Source of the DNA: Tenebrio molitor
Lineage: Eukaryota > Arthropoda > Insecta > Coleoptera > Tenebrionidae
Length of the DNA: 64,000 nucleotides
NCBI RefSeq assembly: GCF_963966145.1
Contig: NC_091047.1
Location: 29,140,001 to 29,204,000 of the forward strand
Direction: 5' to 3'
Shown here: positions 1 through 15,500 of the stretch, piece after piece
Layout: each line of letters opens with the position of its first letter
Position numbering within the stretch: the stretch's first letter is position 1
Program-made: the position numbers and the translations under genes
Notes under the pieces: model-generated
Databases searched by the model: none
The model's input: only the letters and a program-made list of their open reading frames with translations
Told to the model about the DNA's origin: nothing

Positions 1-523
1 GATCATGATTATGAACGATTTACGTCAAACCTTCACGAACATTTTCTTAAATTATTCAGACGATTGATCTAATCGGTAACATGAATGGCACAAGATGGAC
101 AAATTGACGGGTCAACGAAGGTCAAACATTTTCAATTACTCCTATTCTCTCCATAAAAACCAGACAATCTTCGCCAATCAGCAACGGCCACAATCGAGAC
201 GACGAAAAAATTCAATTAAAAACCGATCGAATGGGCGAGTGCGGTCCTGTCTAGCAGACGCACGCGCAGTCTTACCACCTGCTGAAATTCTCCATTTCCC
301 ACCAGCTTTCTCTCCGCTAATTTTTTGTCTCACTTGTTCTCATCGGAACCGAATGAGAAGTATGCTTTTGTGAGGACTGGAGGTGAGAAAATAGTGAATT
401 TCGCGTCCACATCAACAACAACTCCACCGAGAGTGCAGCAGAAGCAGTTCGCGGGGTCGAGGTGTACAGTGTTGTCTGCAAGAGAGAGGTTAAGTAATGT
501 GTGTGGATTAGACGGGATGTGCA
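1..523 (+). promoter_or_regulatory. 5' flank / 5' UTR of XK-related gene with upstream ATGs
   Basis: This stretch lies upstream of the XK-related start codon at 524. No TATA box stands out. Two upstream ATGs lie close to the start: one at 497 opens a four-codon uORF closed by TAG at 509-511, and one at 517 is out of frame and overlaps the main start. The main ATG sits in the context TGCAATGG. The transcription start and any non-coding 5' exon cannot be placed by eye. Longer open frames here show no protein-like composition and look fortuitous. Confidence 0.4.
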
Positions 524-3500
524 ATGGCCGAGGATTATCCAGTTGTCGTGCATTTCTCGAGGGACCCTTCTTTGGCCAACATCGAAAACATCAAACCTCA
601 AGTTGAATCGCCGGACAAGTTCTCCGAGACGGCCCAAAACTTCGACGTCTTCTACGTGATCTGTATTGCCTTATCGATCATAACTTACGTGCTAGATCTG
701 GTCCTGGCCTGTGTCCTTTTGTACTACTACTCGGTGTACGGCTACGGCCTCTACTTTGCTCTGACTTTGACTTTTATTCTTGTGCCTGCCTTGTTCGTCA
801 CGACGGTCAGCTTGAGATGGTAAGTGCTGTCATTACGTCGTTAACGGCTTAACCTGCGCCGATTTGCATGGTGAATCTCGATTTTGTCAAGTTCAGCTCT
901 ACATTTACCCAAAAATAGGGGGCTATAAAAAACAGTAAACAGTCGCTGACGCGCGCTTGTTATTTTTGAAAACATTTTTGTCACGAGTGCAACTGTCATC
1001 GGTTTGGCAACGCTGCGTTGATACCAAACGTGCGAAAAATTCACCCCCTAAGAGGGTATTGACCAGGGCCGACTTGAGCAACACCGGCCGGGTATGTCAA
1101 TTTTTCGCCACTTTCACCAGTCGTGACGTCAGCGGGTTATCTAGTGCTGGACTATTACACATTCATTCATCGGATATACATCGTGGTCCAAAATATTCAA
1201 CCCACCAAAAGTTTTCCAGTATTGGTAGGCCATGGAGAGAATTTTCCAACTGATTGGAAACGCAAATGTTTTACGTTTAGGAGGTACGATTCAACCATCA
1301 ACAGAAACACGGGGAAAGCAATTTTATAAAACCTGTTACCATTGTCATTCATTCGAGTTTATCTCAGACATGACTTATTTAAAATCCACAGCCCACTGGG
1401 ATTTCTCAATACTTGCGTAAAATCCGTCTCATTACCATTTGACGTAGCGGAGAAAATGGTTCCGGTTTTCTTTGCAGATATTTATGCACGTCCCCGACCC
1501 GACCTCGGACGTCGTGAGTCTGTAATAAATTCATTTATGTAATTACCATTTAGACGTCGCCGCCAACGACGCCTCTTGTTGAGGACGCAAGGAAATTATC
1601 GCATTATTGTGACCCGAATGACGCATCGCGGTCGCCTCTGACTTTCTGGATTTTCATCGGATTAGTTGATTTGAATTTCCAGAGTTGTTGCGGGCCATTG
1701 TTGTCGAGTGTTTGTTGCCATGGTTACGGGAAGTGTGTTAGGGTTGAGGAAAACGAAAGTGTTGGCAGGAGAGAAACATTAAAAGTTGTAATCAAGCAAG
1801 CCATTTTATTATCTTGCGTTTTTGATATTTAGTAACGTATGAATCAAGTTCAGACTCGCTTTGGGTGACCATTACTCAAAAATGACATTTGTGTCCCAAA
1901 CTAACACAAGAAGTAAGATAGAGAAATTAATAAACAAACATCAACTTTGTTTTGAAATTTGTTTGTTACATTCCGAAATTTTACTGGTAAACAAATAATT
2001 TCAATGCGTTTTTATATTATGAAATTACCACAAATTCATTTTGTGGTGTGGATTTTTTCAAATTAATAACATTCTTAATCTAGGTTCTAGGTATTTACAA
2101 ATTTTTGAAAACTCAACATTAATTGAAGAACAATAATAGAGCTAAAGTCAAAACGAAACATGACATCACGTGGTTTGCGCAGAAGACGAATGTAGGTCAG
2201 TTGAATCCAGTTTACGTATATGACAGTGACGGAGTCAAAAATTTTCTTTTGTTTACGCTATAGAGGGTGTTGGAGGAATGTTATGAAGATGAAAATAGTT
2301 TTTGTTATTCTATTAGAGGTTTTACAACAAAAGTAGATGACCTCGATGTAGAATTTCTTTCATCAGGTGAAGAAAATTGAGTTTTGGTTAAGTTTTGCCC
2401 CTAAACTGACGATGATACGGCCCTGTCAGCGAGCGCGCATCCTAAGCTCCGCCCTGTCATGTTTCGTTTTGACTTGAGCTCTACATACATAGTTACATTT
2501 CATGTCAAATTTTGGAGAAAATGCCAATTGTTGATAAACATCACTAGATTATTTCCACTTTATCGAAGCGTTTCGAGTTTTCCTCCCTTTTTCTTATCTA
2601 CAATCTCTGGGAGTGTTCATCATAATGGAGAATCGATTTATATAAATATTTCCGTTGATATTTGACATAAACAACGACGCCGTTATGTGCTAGAATGTCG
2701 TGATTCGGTAGAAAATTATGATTCCCATGTAATATGTAAGTCCCAATTACGTTGCACTACATAATTTACTTACATATTTCAAATGTCATCTTCGTATTTA
2801 TGTACTTATAGTGCTTCTGGGCGCCTAGTAAAGATGTGTGGCAAAACTATTTGTGCAGGAAAATTTTTGGTTTTAAAAATACTTCATTTTACACCTTGGT
2901 TTGTTTTATGAAGAGGGCTGTGAAAACAATTGGATTGTTTGCATTAATCAATCACGATTCTATTTGCGTAAGTTGGTAAAAAACTGATTGAGTGTCTCAG
3001 AAAAACACTGAACGAAATGTAAATCTAGGTCTAGAACGAAAGATTTCTGAGACTTGAAAATTTCAAAATTTTATTCTTGTTGTGTCAAGTGTCAAATTAA
3101 GAATTGACGAGATTATGTCACGAGACGATTGTTATTGGTCAGGTGTTGACATTAATGACACGCTCAATTAATTAAATTAAGAGGGTCGCCGAAAAAAACG
3201 AAGCAATACGTGTGACCTTGTCTAGGTGCAAAAATAAATTGTGAAGTGATTTCACATTTTCCTCAAAAAATAAAGACGAAAGGGAAACTTACGAAAATAA
3301 CTGTTATAAAATTGGCAACATGTTATTGGCATTGGACTCGCATAAAATTATTTTTGCTCGGTTAATTCGATGCAGATCTTTTTATAGAGTTTTATGTTTG
3401 GTACGAATTGCAATGGCAATGGGATACGTTGATTATAAACATTTTCAAACGGGTTGTGGGAAAATTATTTTCATTACATTTTTTTTTCATTTGTTTAGGA

Positions 3501-6500
3501 ATGTTAGACGTCAGCGTGGAATGCGCAGGTGGCACTCGTGGCGGCGGAAATTTGAACATATTGTCTTCTGAAAAGTTCAAAACGTCAAATTTCTGTAAAC
3601 CACTTTTTACTGTCATCATGACGCATTCAAAAATTAAACTTTTCTGTGTCGGTCACGCAATGAGTTTTTGAACTTTGACTGTTGAGCTAATTGCACTGAG
3701 TGTAATTAAATCATCGCTTTCACCTGCTGCCTACCCGTTATTATGGCACAAATCACTATTTTTTAACGTAAATAAATCAAAATGACAAAAACATGACAAG
3801 AGTAGAAAATGACGTTATACCTATTAACGTGAAGGTTGTTATAGAGTTTATAGTATGAAAATGACAATACTGCCCGCCAGAAATTTTAATTCCGCAACTG
3901 TACTCGTACAGTTAATTTCAAAATTATAGAGTACACCTGAAAAATCAAGAAGAAACATAATATTTTTTATATAGGTTAGATAAGTTTGACAACATAATAC
4001 TGTCTGTTTTATCCTCTGCACGGTGCACGGTCCGGATTGACCACCCTTCTTCTAATTTGGAAAGAATGATCAGTTTCGCGTTTGTGGTTAGATTAGGCAT
4101 TTTGTTTGTCAAAATTGACATTGATCGTTAACAAAAAGTGTAAGTGCATTTTACACTGTAGAAAATTTGGTGTACTCTATAATTTTGAAATTAACATGTA
4201 TGTATCGATTAATCCAAAGAATTTTTTCTTTAAGTTATTACTCTATGTAGACATGTAATTTGCAAAAGAAAACTATGTACATAATTCAAAGAATATTCTA
4301 GCGTGTTAAATTTTAGGTAATTGTTCACTTTAACAACTTCTGGAATTTTCGCGTTTTTTCTGGCTAGACAGCCTCAGGGCGTCCTCCTAGATCCCACCAT
4401 TCAAACAAACCTTGTGCAAATGCCTTTTTTTCTCTCTTGTTGTGTTTCTCGGTAAGGAAAATTCATTTGCACAAGGTTTGAATGGTGAGAAACGATCTAG
4501 GAGGACGCCCTGAGGCTGTCTAGCCAGAAAAAACGCGAAAATTCCAGAAGTAATTAAACTGAGCAATTACCAAATTTTATATGGCTATACTCTGTTTCCG
4601 AGTTCGATGCCGCTAAGCCATAAAATAACGGAAGGACTGACAGATTCCAGTGCGTCCAAAACATTTCATGAATAATTAATTATTATAAGCAGCCTAGGCC
4701 ATTCTAGTGGTATTAAAATGTTACAATTCAACTTTTTGGATTTCCTGCTCTAAAGTACCTACTATCCTTTACTTGGCATCTTCCGAACATCATGTTTTCT
4801 CACTCTTACGGTCGCACACAGCTTTCCGAACGAGGATGGCCAATTTGTTAACGAGAGCCGAGTGCACTAAAAAAAGTATGTGTTCCCATTTGAAAAAAAA
4901 AAAATATTTTAACAGTCTAGCCTTGAAGCCCTTGGGGCTATACGTGAGTTTAGTAAGCCATCTTGTAGCCTATTTACAACGATTTAAATTGATGTATAGA
5001 TAGAGAAATAAGGGAGCTATGGACTCGTCTTGTTTTTTGGAGACACCTGTAAAACACTTGACAGAATATTCTACTTGATTTTTGGTAGTAGATTAATTTG
5101 ATGCAGATATCTTTAATGTGATATAGGTATAGTTTGTCCAGCGAGAGATTGGTTGACATAAAAGTCACTAAATTCTACGTAGAGAATTCTAGTGCATTTT
5201 ATTATAGTGTTGGGTTAATTTAATACAATTTAAAATCTCCCAATCTCTCGCTGGACGAAGTTTAGATGTCAACCTTTATGAAAATCAAATATCATTTTGT
5301 GGCATTTGTGGTGGCAGAAATTTCGAACAAATCGTCCTCTTACAATGAAAGTACATAGTGTGTTTGCGAAATAGTTTTCTTTCGCAATGATGTGAAGTGT
5401 TTGACCAACTGGAACGAGGACAATTTACCAAAAATATTAATGGAAGAAATGCAACAAATAAGTTTTGACTTGAGCGATCATTTGAAAAGCTACTTTAATT
5501 CTTATTTTAGTCAGGTCAGGTCAGAACATTTTAGTCAGAAGTAGTACCAATCTTTTTTGTTCTAGTCAATTCAGGGAATTATTTTGTAAGTTTTGCATTC
5601 TCTGTAGACATGTAAATTTTCAGTTAAATTCTTCCTAGAGCATGAAGTAGATACAATTTGCTAGGATTTTTCCAAGGTCGTAAATTCTTTTTGCTACTAT
5701 GCAACTTAGCTGCGACTCGTGCTTGTTTCCGAACAACACCAAAGGCATCAGTGAAAAAGCAAGGAAAAATTTACAGAAATTAATTCTACAAGAAAATCCT
5801 AGGCCAACACTAAGTAGTTATGTACTTGAGGTGGCGTATTTATTTTAAATGACAAATCTGTAATGCTTGATTTTTTGTGGAAACCGCGTTTAAAAAATGT
5901 TCTGGTCAGTGGCATAAAGGAAAAACGATACATTTATTTATTTTTTTTTACTTTGACACTGAGTAAATTCCAGCATTCGATCATCTCCTACCTTTCACAC
6001 GCCACAAACGTTTATGATTCCGAGAAAGGCGATATGTTGGGTTATTCCTGGCACTCGTGCTCGCCCATACTTCATAAATCTTAAAGTAAAATCATTTTTC
6101 ATTCGTATTTTATTTACTCGTCGACTTAACGACCAGTTAGCTCAAACTTATCCATCCCCGACCGTCTTAATTGGCGGTTAATTAAACGCCTAGTTATTAT
6201 TCTCGAGCATTTTAAACTGTCATTGTGTTTGCTTCGAACATTACAGGCAATAAATTTAACGACGAATTGTTATTTTTAGTCGATTGCGTAGTAGTTACTC
6301 GCCTGTTGAGGATCTAATTATACACCCGGGTCGAATATTACCTGTACACCCACGAAAATGAAATTTTTAAATTTAAACCCAGGTGTGGGTGAGATAATAT
6401 CGGTTTTAATTCCTAAACAAAAATATTATTTGTTTGGTGAACAATAACTATAGCACGCACTCGCCAGGATCGTAAACGACTTTATTTTTATCACGAGTCA

Positions 6501-9500
6501 GCTCGTAATTTTTGTTTGGTATTTAATGTTTGTATAAGTTTTTAAATATTTTTAGCATGTCGTACAAGTCGGTTTATGCAAATATTTTTACATACAAAGT
6601 TCCCAAAAATTAATACATTGCTCTATCGTCAATTAGGATCGAATTAAAATCGTTGGGTCGTCCAAAAATTGTATACGCACCTCAGGAGTGAATGATTTTT
6701 TTACCCTCAGTGCTTTGTAGAACCCTCGGGCTACAAACTGCACCTCGGGTAAAAATCATGCACTTCACTCCCTCGGTGCATAATCTATTTTTTCTCGTTT
6801 TATTTCTTTTTTTTTTCAAAACCACTAGATTCTTTAAGGGTCAGTGCATTCATAGCACACGAGTTTTTTCTATTATCATAAATTTATTTTTAGCCTTTGA
6901 AATTTATTTAATGAATAATTCAAGGACACGGATCATACACAGAGCAATTATCAAATGCAAATTCAGTTGTCGTTTATTATTTCGTGTTTGTGTAAATTTT
7001 TAATGAGGTTTGTGTTATTAACGGAAAACTGTTGATCCTTTTTCATTGATTCTTCTCAACAGGTGAACACCTATACAGGGTGTCTCAAAATTCACGAACT
7101 CTGAATTCAGAGCGTGGTAGGAAAGAACCCAGTGGAGCTCGAAAAATACTTAGAAAAAAAAATCGCTCTTCCTGAAGAAGATATAAGAACTTCAATTTTG
7201 TTCAATACATAGCAGCCTTCATATCCACAGTGACAAAATACTATTCTAGCTACGTTGCCGTTCCATTTTTAAGAAAAATTACAAAAATTTAAGATTTTTT
7301 TACTCCAAAGTAAAGCTATTCTTCAAAAAATTGTTCTACGTTATTATTTTCCACAATCATCTACACCATAAATAAAAATAAACACTGAACTTTTCAGCTT
7401 GTATTTGAAGAAAACACACTTCAAAAAGTGCATCTTCAGACCAATGTACAATCGCGAGCAATAAATTTTGGTCGTCAAGGTCAATCTTTGACGCAATCGA
7501 AAATGCTCCATTGTAAAACAGTCGTAAATACCATAACCTATCATCATGTTGTACGACATTAATTGTCATTTTTTTCTCAATTTTTTGACACTTTGTTGAC
7601 GTGGGCATAATCGGGCAGGGAAATTTTTTAAATTTGTGACAATCTAACCAAATTTTGAAATGACATTGACGACCAAAATTTATTGCTCGCGACAGTATCT
7701 TGGTGGGGGGAGTCCCAAATTTTTTTTTTTATTTATTCTGAATTCACGCATTTTGAGACACCCTGTATATTTTTCTTTGGAATCGGAATGAATCGTTGTT
7801 TGAATAACATGCAAATGTTCCAATAAGATAATTTGCGGTTTTACACGACGAGAGTCGCATACGGTGCCCTAACTACCGTAATCCGTAGTTTTTCTAATGA
7901 GTAAGTATCGATTAAGAAAAGACCATTTGATGAAAATAATTAACTCTTGTCAACAAATTGAAATAATTTTTTTTTATTTCATTTCTATTTTGGAAAAAGT
8001 GTAATAGACAAGAGGATGAAAATTCCAACACGAGCCGTAGGCGAGTGGTGGAATCATCCGAGTGAATTAATAGCCATTATACCGGGTGGGGCATTTTTAT
8101 ATACCTAACTAATTATTGATAAGGTATATTTGAGAATTTTTATTTTTTTTTTATTAATAAATAAGGCCGTAACAGTTTTATTACTTTTTTGAAATTAACT
8201 GTTAATTTACCTATAAAGTTTTTTGACTAAATAAATCTGTATCTGCTAGCGCATCAAACCCTGGTGGCACAATTACAAATTTTGACTTGATTAGCTAAAT
8301 AATTCGCTTTTTTATTTAAACGCAAACCAGACGCCTGATCTATAGCACAATGGTATAATTTCCCAACAAAAGGTATTACCGACCGTTTTAAACCTTTTTG
8401 CCATAAAATTGACAGTTTCCATTGTCACCTAAATTTACGACAGCACAAGTAGCAGGTCATAAATAAAAATGATTTTGAAAGTTGAAATGTAAAACTGCGT
8501 TTAATTCAAAATCTAATTCGTGTTTTTTCCGCTGATTTCGTAAATAATTATCGGAAGTGAATCTGGGTAGGTTAGTATAAAAATCAGAATTTGACTTTTT
8601 GGTTGAAATTTACAATTTTTTTTTTTTTGGCTTTGTAAGTGAAATATTATCAAAAAATTATGAAATGTACCTTACCAATAGCCAGGTAAATGTGAAAAAT
8701 TTCGACAATTTTATTTTTAATTAGAAGTCGCGATTTCTCGCGTGCGCGTATACGATGCCCAACCCTGTATAGGCGAGTTGAAGACTATTAATTTCTCCAC
8801 GACTATACCAAGAAAAAACAATCTTTGAAAATTGAATTTAATTTGATTTTGAATATTTGACGATAAAATTGTGCGCCGTTTAGCGGTTTCTACGCCATGC
8901 GCAACTTATTGCTTACAAACGTATCCGATTGACAATCTGCACTTGTAGAATGAAAATACCAGGGATGTGAATATCCAACAAGAATGCATTCATTCTTTAA
9001 TAGTCGTGGAAAAAAATAATAACATAACGCAGGCAAGTTGGCGACTTAAAACATCGATTTCTGTAATTGTTGCTTCTTTTTAATCCGAAATGAGCATACA
9101 GGGTTTTATTTAAAAAAGAAAGAAGTATTTCAACGTATGTATTTCTTAAGCAGCCATAAACATTAAATCTTGAAATAATAGATATTAATCGTTTTTTCTG
9201 TCCTATTTAATTTTCTAATGTTGTTTTTGTATACGAAAATACATCAATAAAATTAATATTAATATAATAACGGGACTAAATGATAAATATTTAAAAATAC
9301 TCCAACAAGATAATTTTATTTAAGGATCTATGGTTTTTATTTTTTTTAAATTATTCTCCCAAGTTATGTATATCTTATTTTATTCTTATTTAGTGTTCCA
9401 GATTTTTTTTATATACATACATACATACATATTTACATAACAAATGTTAATTATAAAAACAAGAAAGGAGCAAATTTATTCCAATACATAATTTAAGTTA

Positions 9501-12500
9501 TTCACCAGCAAATTCAGTTTGGTTTTTTCTTTTATTTCTCGTTTAAAAGTAAAGGGAGGAACAGCCAGAGAACAGAAGTACTATAATTAATTTTATTCAT
9601 TCATGGAGTCTTCAAATAACATCGATTTTTTTTCCATTGTGTTTTCCTTTCATATTTAATTTATTAACTTTATACTTATTTAACTTGCACACAAAAGTAC
9701 CATTTGTTTAATGACTGATATGATTGAAGTAATAACTATTTTTATCTCGTTTTGCTTTGAGGAATGTTATAAACTAATGCCACCTCATCACCGATAAATT
9801 TTTTGTACGGAGTCTAATGAATCATGTTATTTGAAGAGAATATACGACTTTCAACAAGACAGTTCACATACTTACACGACAGCAGGACATGACACAACAT
9901 TTAACAGATGTTATGGTGCTCATATATATTTTGTTATTTATCTTAATTCCAGGTATATACATATTAATTTTTGTAAATTGTTATCCTATTTACTCCAAAC
10001 AAAGATTTATGATCGGTATGCACATCACTTGAGTATTGTAGGACGGATTAAGTATTTTTGTAATTATCAATTTCACAATCGTAATATTGCAACACTTCCA
10101 CACCATTATTGGAATAATGTTTTGTGACCGGATTATATAACATTAATTATGTACAATTTCGTAACTATCAACTAAAATAGAAGAAACTAGTAGAACTGAA
10201 CTAGAAAAAAGAAAAACTTGTTCGATAAGTAATAATGACAAGAAACGACATCATTTTCGTTTTGTATTAGTTATCAATCAGTTTTGAACGAATTTGCAAA
10301 ATGTTTCAAAAGGCCACTTGATTGTAAGATTGTTTTGCAACTGTGAATTAATGGAATTCTATCAAATTGATTATATTACTATGCTTTTACGTAATATAGT
10401 TCCGAGTAGTTTGGGCGATTATCTCGATTAAAAAATTAAGTAGTTCGTAGAAATCTTATCTTGTATCTCTCTTTAGTGAATCTAATTGTTTGTAAAATTA
10501 TCCGTTATCATGAAGCTGACTCTAGGAAGTCAAGTATAATAATAATTAGTTCTTTTTTTTAGTTCTGAATCGTTTTGCGTCATGATTGTATCTGTAAGGA
10601 AAACAGTCATTCAGATTTCTTCATAGTCAACTGTGAATGTTTTGTTAATATGAGAGCGTAAATTTTCCTTTATTACTCAGCATTCAACAAAAAACTGTTA
10701 AGTTTTGTATGTATATGCATTTTTTATTTTACGATGGATAAAATTTTATTTTTCAACGTGGAGGAAAACAGATAAAGTAAACAAATGGGTTGCCCAGCAA
10801 AAGAGACAATGTTTGATCAACTATTCGATCGATCAGAAAATAATGTAAATAACAGGTTCTACTTTTACAAATAGTGTAGTATGATGGCAGCTTTATGGAA
10901 AAAAACTTCATTATGAAGTAAATCACAGAGATCTACATAAATGACGACTGTTAACCTTTTCAATTTCGAAATCGTTCCGTAATTATCCTGTAACAGATTA
11001 TTTACACAACGATCAACAAATGCATTTTCAGACTTTTATTTTTACTTTCATTCAATTTTTTGTTAATTCCTTTTACTTCTGTTGACCGGGAGATAATTTG
11101 ATTGATCAGGTGGTCCTGGCTTCAGTTCAATCAAATTTTGTGTGACTCGTAAAATGACAAAGTTTGGGGTATCTGAATCCTACAAAATTTGAATTTGAAT
11201 CTGGAAGCATTGAATTTTTGTACCTTTGTTGACCAGCTTTCGGACTCTTTCAATTTTTTTTCAACTTCTGCCTTCACTCGCGCATATTCCAAAACTCTTC
11301 AATATTCCGTCTCGTCATTTCATTTTCTCTTGTATAGCGAATTCTTCGAGTGAGTTTAATCCTGTTCGAATAATGAAAATGAAACACGTACAACTGTGAC
11401 CTATTTCCCACTTCACGAAATTAATAAAACTTTATGTCGGTTATAATGCGAACTTTTTATTAAATCAGAATGTGACTGCTTTCAGAAATAACGAAACCTT
11501 GATTCACTTCCCTTCGGAACCTAAATACATAACAGTTTGGGAGTATGATGTTCAACTAAATTAATGTTCACAAAAATGACTGTTGTGCTTTTATTAAATT
11601 GTAATAAATGTCATCGAAGTTAATGGCTTGCGAAGATTAATTTTGGCAGAAATAGCCCCAAGCTTTTACAATAAATTTTAATTTCTCAGCAACACTTGCA
11701 CTGATCGATAGTTAAATAGGTCAGGGATTTATTTTTTTAAATCTTTTTGTTTGGGTTTTGTAGAGTTTTGTTAGGATCTAGATTGAATAAATGACTGTCG
11801 TTATTAAAATACCGCAGCCGGATTAAATGTAAATTGTTACGGTTTAATATTTAAAAGACAAACCAAACAACCGATGGAAATCCGGTTTCCAATAACAAAT
11901 AAATGTATTTTGAAAGATCTGGTTTTTATAAAGTTACAATTTCCTGTTTATCGGAAAATCAACGTTGAGTTATGATTGGCATAATTAAACAAAGGTGTTT
12001 ACCAATGGAAAACCTTCAGAATTTAGGTAAAAAACACACGAATGTGTTTATAATTCGATTCAAGTGTGCAGCAATACCCAATAAAAATAATTCCGACATT
12101 TGCAATTCATACAGGAAAGGTCATCGTTCCGATACGAGGAGAATTCGTGATCAAGTTGCATTAATTTTTCGCATAAAAAGGAAACAACTTCGAAATACAC
12201 GTTTTCCTGTGTTTTGTTGTCCTGCGCCACATATATCGAGTTATTTGATGGTATTATAATTAAGGACTGGCATTAAATAGCTTTATTGTTACTCGAAATG
12301 TCGGGGCGATATTGACGGACAGTTGATTGAATGGCTTCACCGTAATTAATTCGGCCAAAATTCGTTGCAGTTTGACATTCAGGTCAAATCTATAGAAATA
12401 AGTATCGATAGGGACAAAGCGGGAGGAATTTTAATTATTTTAAGGGGGGAAATGTTCGGAATTGGCGATATATATTTCTCCAGTGGAAATTTTTTATTTT

Positions 12501-15500
12501 CGCAAATGCGGTATGAGTGAGGTTTTCCTGTCTGCTTGATAAAACGCAATCAAGGATCTGGTGCACAAGTTCGAACAATATTTCTAGAAGTCAACTACAA
12601 GGTTGAGCGTGCTCAAACGGAATGAGGCTTTAGTTTTTGCAAAAATATAAATTTTATCAATTTGGTCATGCATGCTATTCTTAAAATTTCTATAACAGGT
12701 GTTGAAAGATTGACAACCGAATGAAAAACGTAGATCTTTTGCATAGCTTATCATTAGAATGGAGCAGTAGATTTTTTGTTTTTATTGCCATTTTTGAAGA
12801 TTTATTAATGACTTTTTAATTTTTGTTTGATATTATTCCGAAGTAGTTTTATAATTGTTTATTGCGTTGTTTTTTATATTTTTAAATTTTTACGAGTAAA
12901 ATATGTAGGTATGTATGTATAAACATGTAATATGGAAATAGAAACTGTACAATTATGGGCTTTTGGAAAGGTAAATTACAACAATTATCAATTAATTAGC
13001 ATTGTTCTTTTTGTTAGTGAAACACATATTTTGAAGCCTTGGGATTTGTGGCATTTGACTATTTGACACATATAACTTCGGTCAAGATAAATTAAAAATA
13101 CCCGTACTTTTCGGCAAAATCGTAAGTGTGTACTTTTGAAGAATATTTTTCTTGTAATCATTATTGCCTGTTGTTTGTACATTTGTGTAAAATGTTTCAT
13201 TTTATTAATAATAAATTGAAGACACGAAATTATGCTTCCTCCAGTTAATAAATATTGTTTTTTCACTACTAATCTCAGAAGGCGTCATTATTGACTCTCG
13301 AACCGACCCCAGAAGTAGAATTTCTCTCCCTTGGTTAATAACAATTTTCATTATTAACCAAGGTCAATAATGAACAGCTGTCACCTAGCAACGAAAGATT
13401 TTCTTTGATTTTAATGGTTAACGTAGACAGACGATTTTCAATTTTCATAGCAACCGTTGAAAAATGAGAACTCGGATCGTCGCATCGGACAAACAAATTT
13501 AATTAATAATTATTATTAGAAAGGGTTTTAACGGATCTAGTAGTGAAAAAAATAATATATACACCACGCTAGAGAAGACAATTTTAAGCCTCGCTTCTTT
13601 ATAATAAACTACCTCGGCTTAAAAAAATGTCTTCTCTACCTTGGCGTATAACATACTATTAATTTTAACAAAGCAAAAATGAAAATCCTCATGAGAAATC
13701 TTTATAAATAGGTATTTAATTTAAATTGTACAAAGTGGTACCGGGTGATCAAAAAAGACTGTTTGAGTTGGCAGTACAATTAAATTAAGAGCATTTTATT
13801 ATTCAGCTGTTTGCAACCGGATACCTCTCTTGACAGATATTTGACGTGAAATCAACAGAACTAAAATTGTAGGTTATGTATGTATAAAAATCAACGGTAC
13901 ACTTGAACTGTCCGTGTCAGTGTGAAGTCGTCAACAACCGGAAGTTATTCCAGTTAATACAATTTAAAAGTAAAAATCAGTACTGCCAACTCAAACAGTC
14001 CATTTTGATCACGCTGTATATGTATTGCATCAAGCAACTTGTTTTTTCGTGCTTATTATTCATGCTTATTTATAACAGAGAAACGAAACTTTGTTCGGTG
14101 AAAATAAAATTTAATTGATGTCAGTTGATTGATGGTGACTGAAAATTTGTTGGAATTGGTTTTGACAGAAATAATAATTATTATTATAATGATAATTTCT
14201 CTAATCTAATCTAATCAAGATACAAGAAATGCTTTTATAATTCTTTTCGGACAGGGAAAACAAGCTATTCTAACCATGATTTCATTTTTAATCCTTATTT
14301 ATGACGGAAGAGATAAGAAACTGTTTAGTAGAAAAAAAGAAATACAAATGGATGCACTATGACGATTGTCAAATAAAAAAAAAAAAGAAATTTAATTCAA
14401 GAATCTTATAAAATAAAGCAGTTTTAATTTAATTTAATAATTTTGATTTGCTCCTATTTAACAAAAGGTCAAAACATTCTCAGTTTACGAAACAATCATG
14501 ATACAAATCATGATTACTACTTATTGTTGTTGAATCATTTTGCCTAAAAAATCAAAATTACGTTATCAAAAAGAATTGGAAAAATGGACACAAAGTGAAG
14601 TGAACGAAAGAGAAACTTTCATCCACTGGTAACTATGCATACAGACTCACTTTCTAGGGAGGTATCGAACAATTTTAGTTATTTTCTAGACGGAGGCCGA
14701 AAACATTATTTGGTAGAGCTTTATCCTCTTAACACTAAACTGAAAATGCGTGTGTTATGTAACCTCCATTTGACAAAAATGACCTGATTTCACATGAAAC
14801 ATTTTTATAAAATCTATAGAAGAATTGTATTGATAACATAATTACATAACATTTTTGATTTACAATGCAAAAATTTCCGATAATAATGCGGAATCTGGAA
14901 AAGTGCCCCGAATGCTTGCAGCGTTTCCACGTTGAATAGTAAGGGAAATCCTCTTGAAAAGGAATTTCTTTGATTTTGAATCGCCTGATTCCGCAATAAG
15001 TCGGTTTCCGATGACATTAATGAAATCGATGGCTTCTTTGCAAAGAAAAGTTTCATAAATTGGCGAGTTCTCCCAATGGTTAAAATTAACACACGTGTTG
15101 CAGATACACCTGTATAGTTAGTATGACTTTGGAAAAATTTTACGTAATATACGTGCGAAAGGACCATTACAAAACTCCTGTGATTAGATCACTTGTAATT
15201 CAAGTTTCATACTCGTCTTGCAATGAATTCTTTTTCCACATCACAACGTACTGTTATATTGTAAAATATACCGATTTATTATAGATTTTAAACAGAATGA
15301 TACTTCGTAAAACGACAAACGGACGTGTTACATGTCTGAAAATGTTTACCTACTACATATTTAGTTTTGACGGAAATGACGATATGATAACTTTCTTTTA
15401 ACCGTTTTGACTCAATCAAAGACAGGATTTTTTTTTCCATGGCCCAATCATTTAGAAAACTTTTCAATCGCGTTTCTTCTGGAATTATCTCTGGCAAACT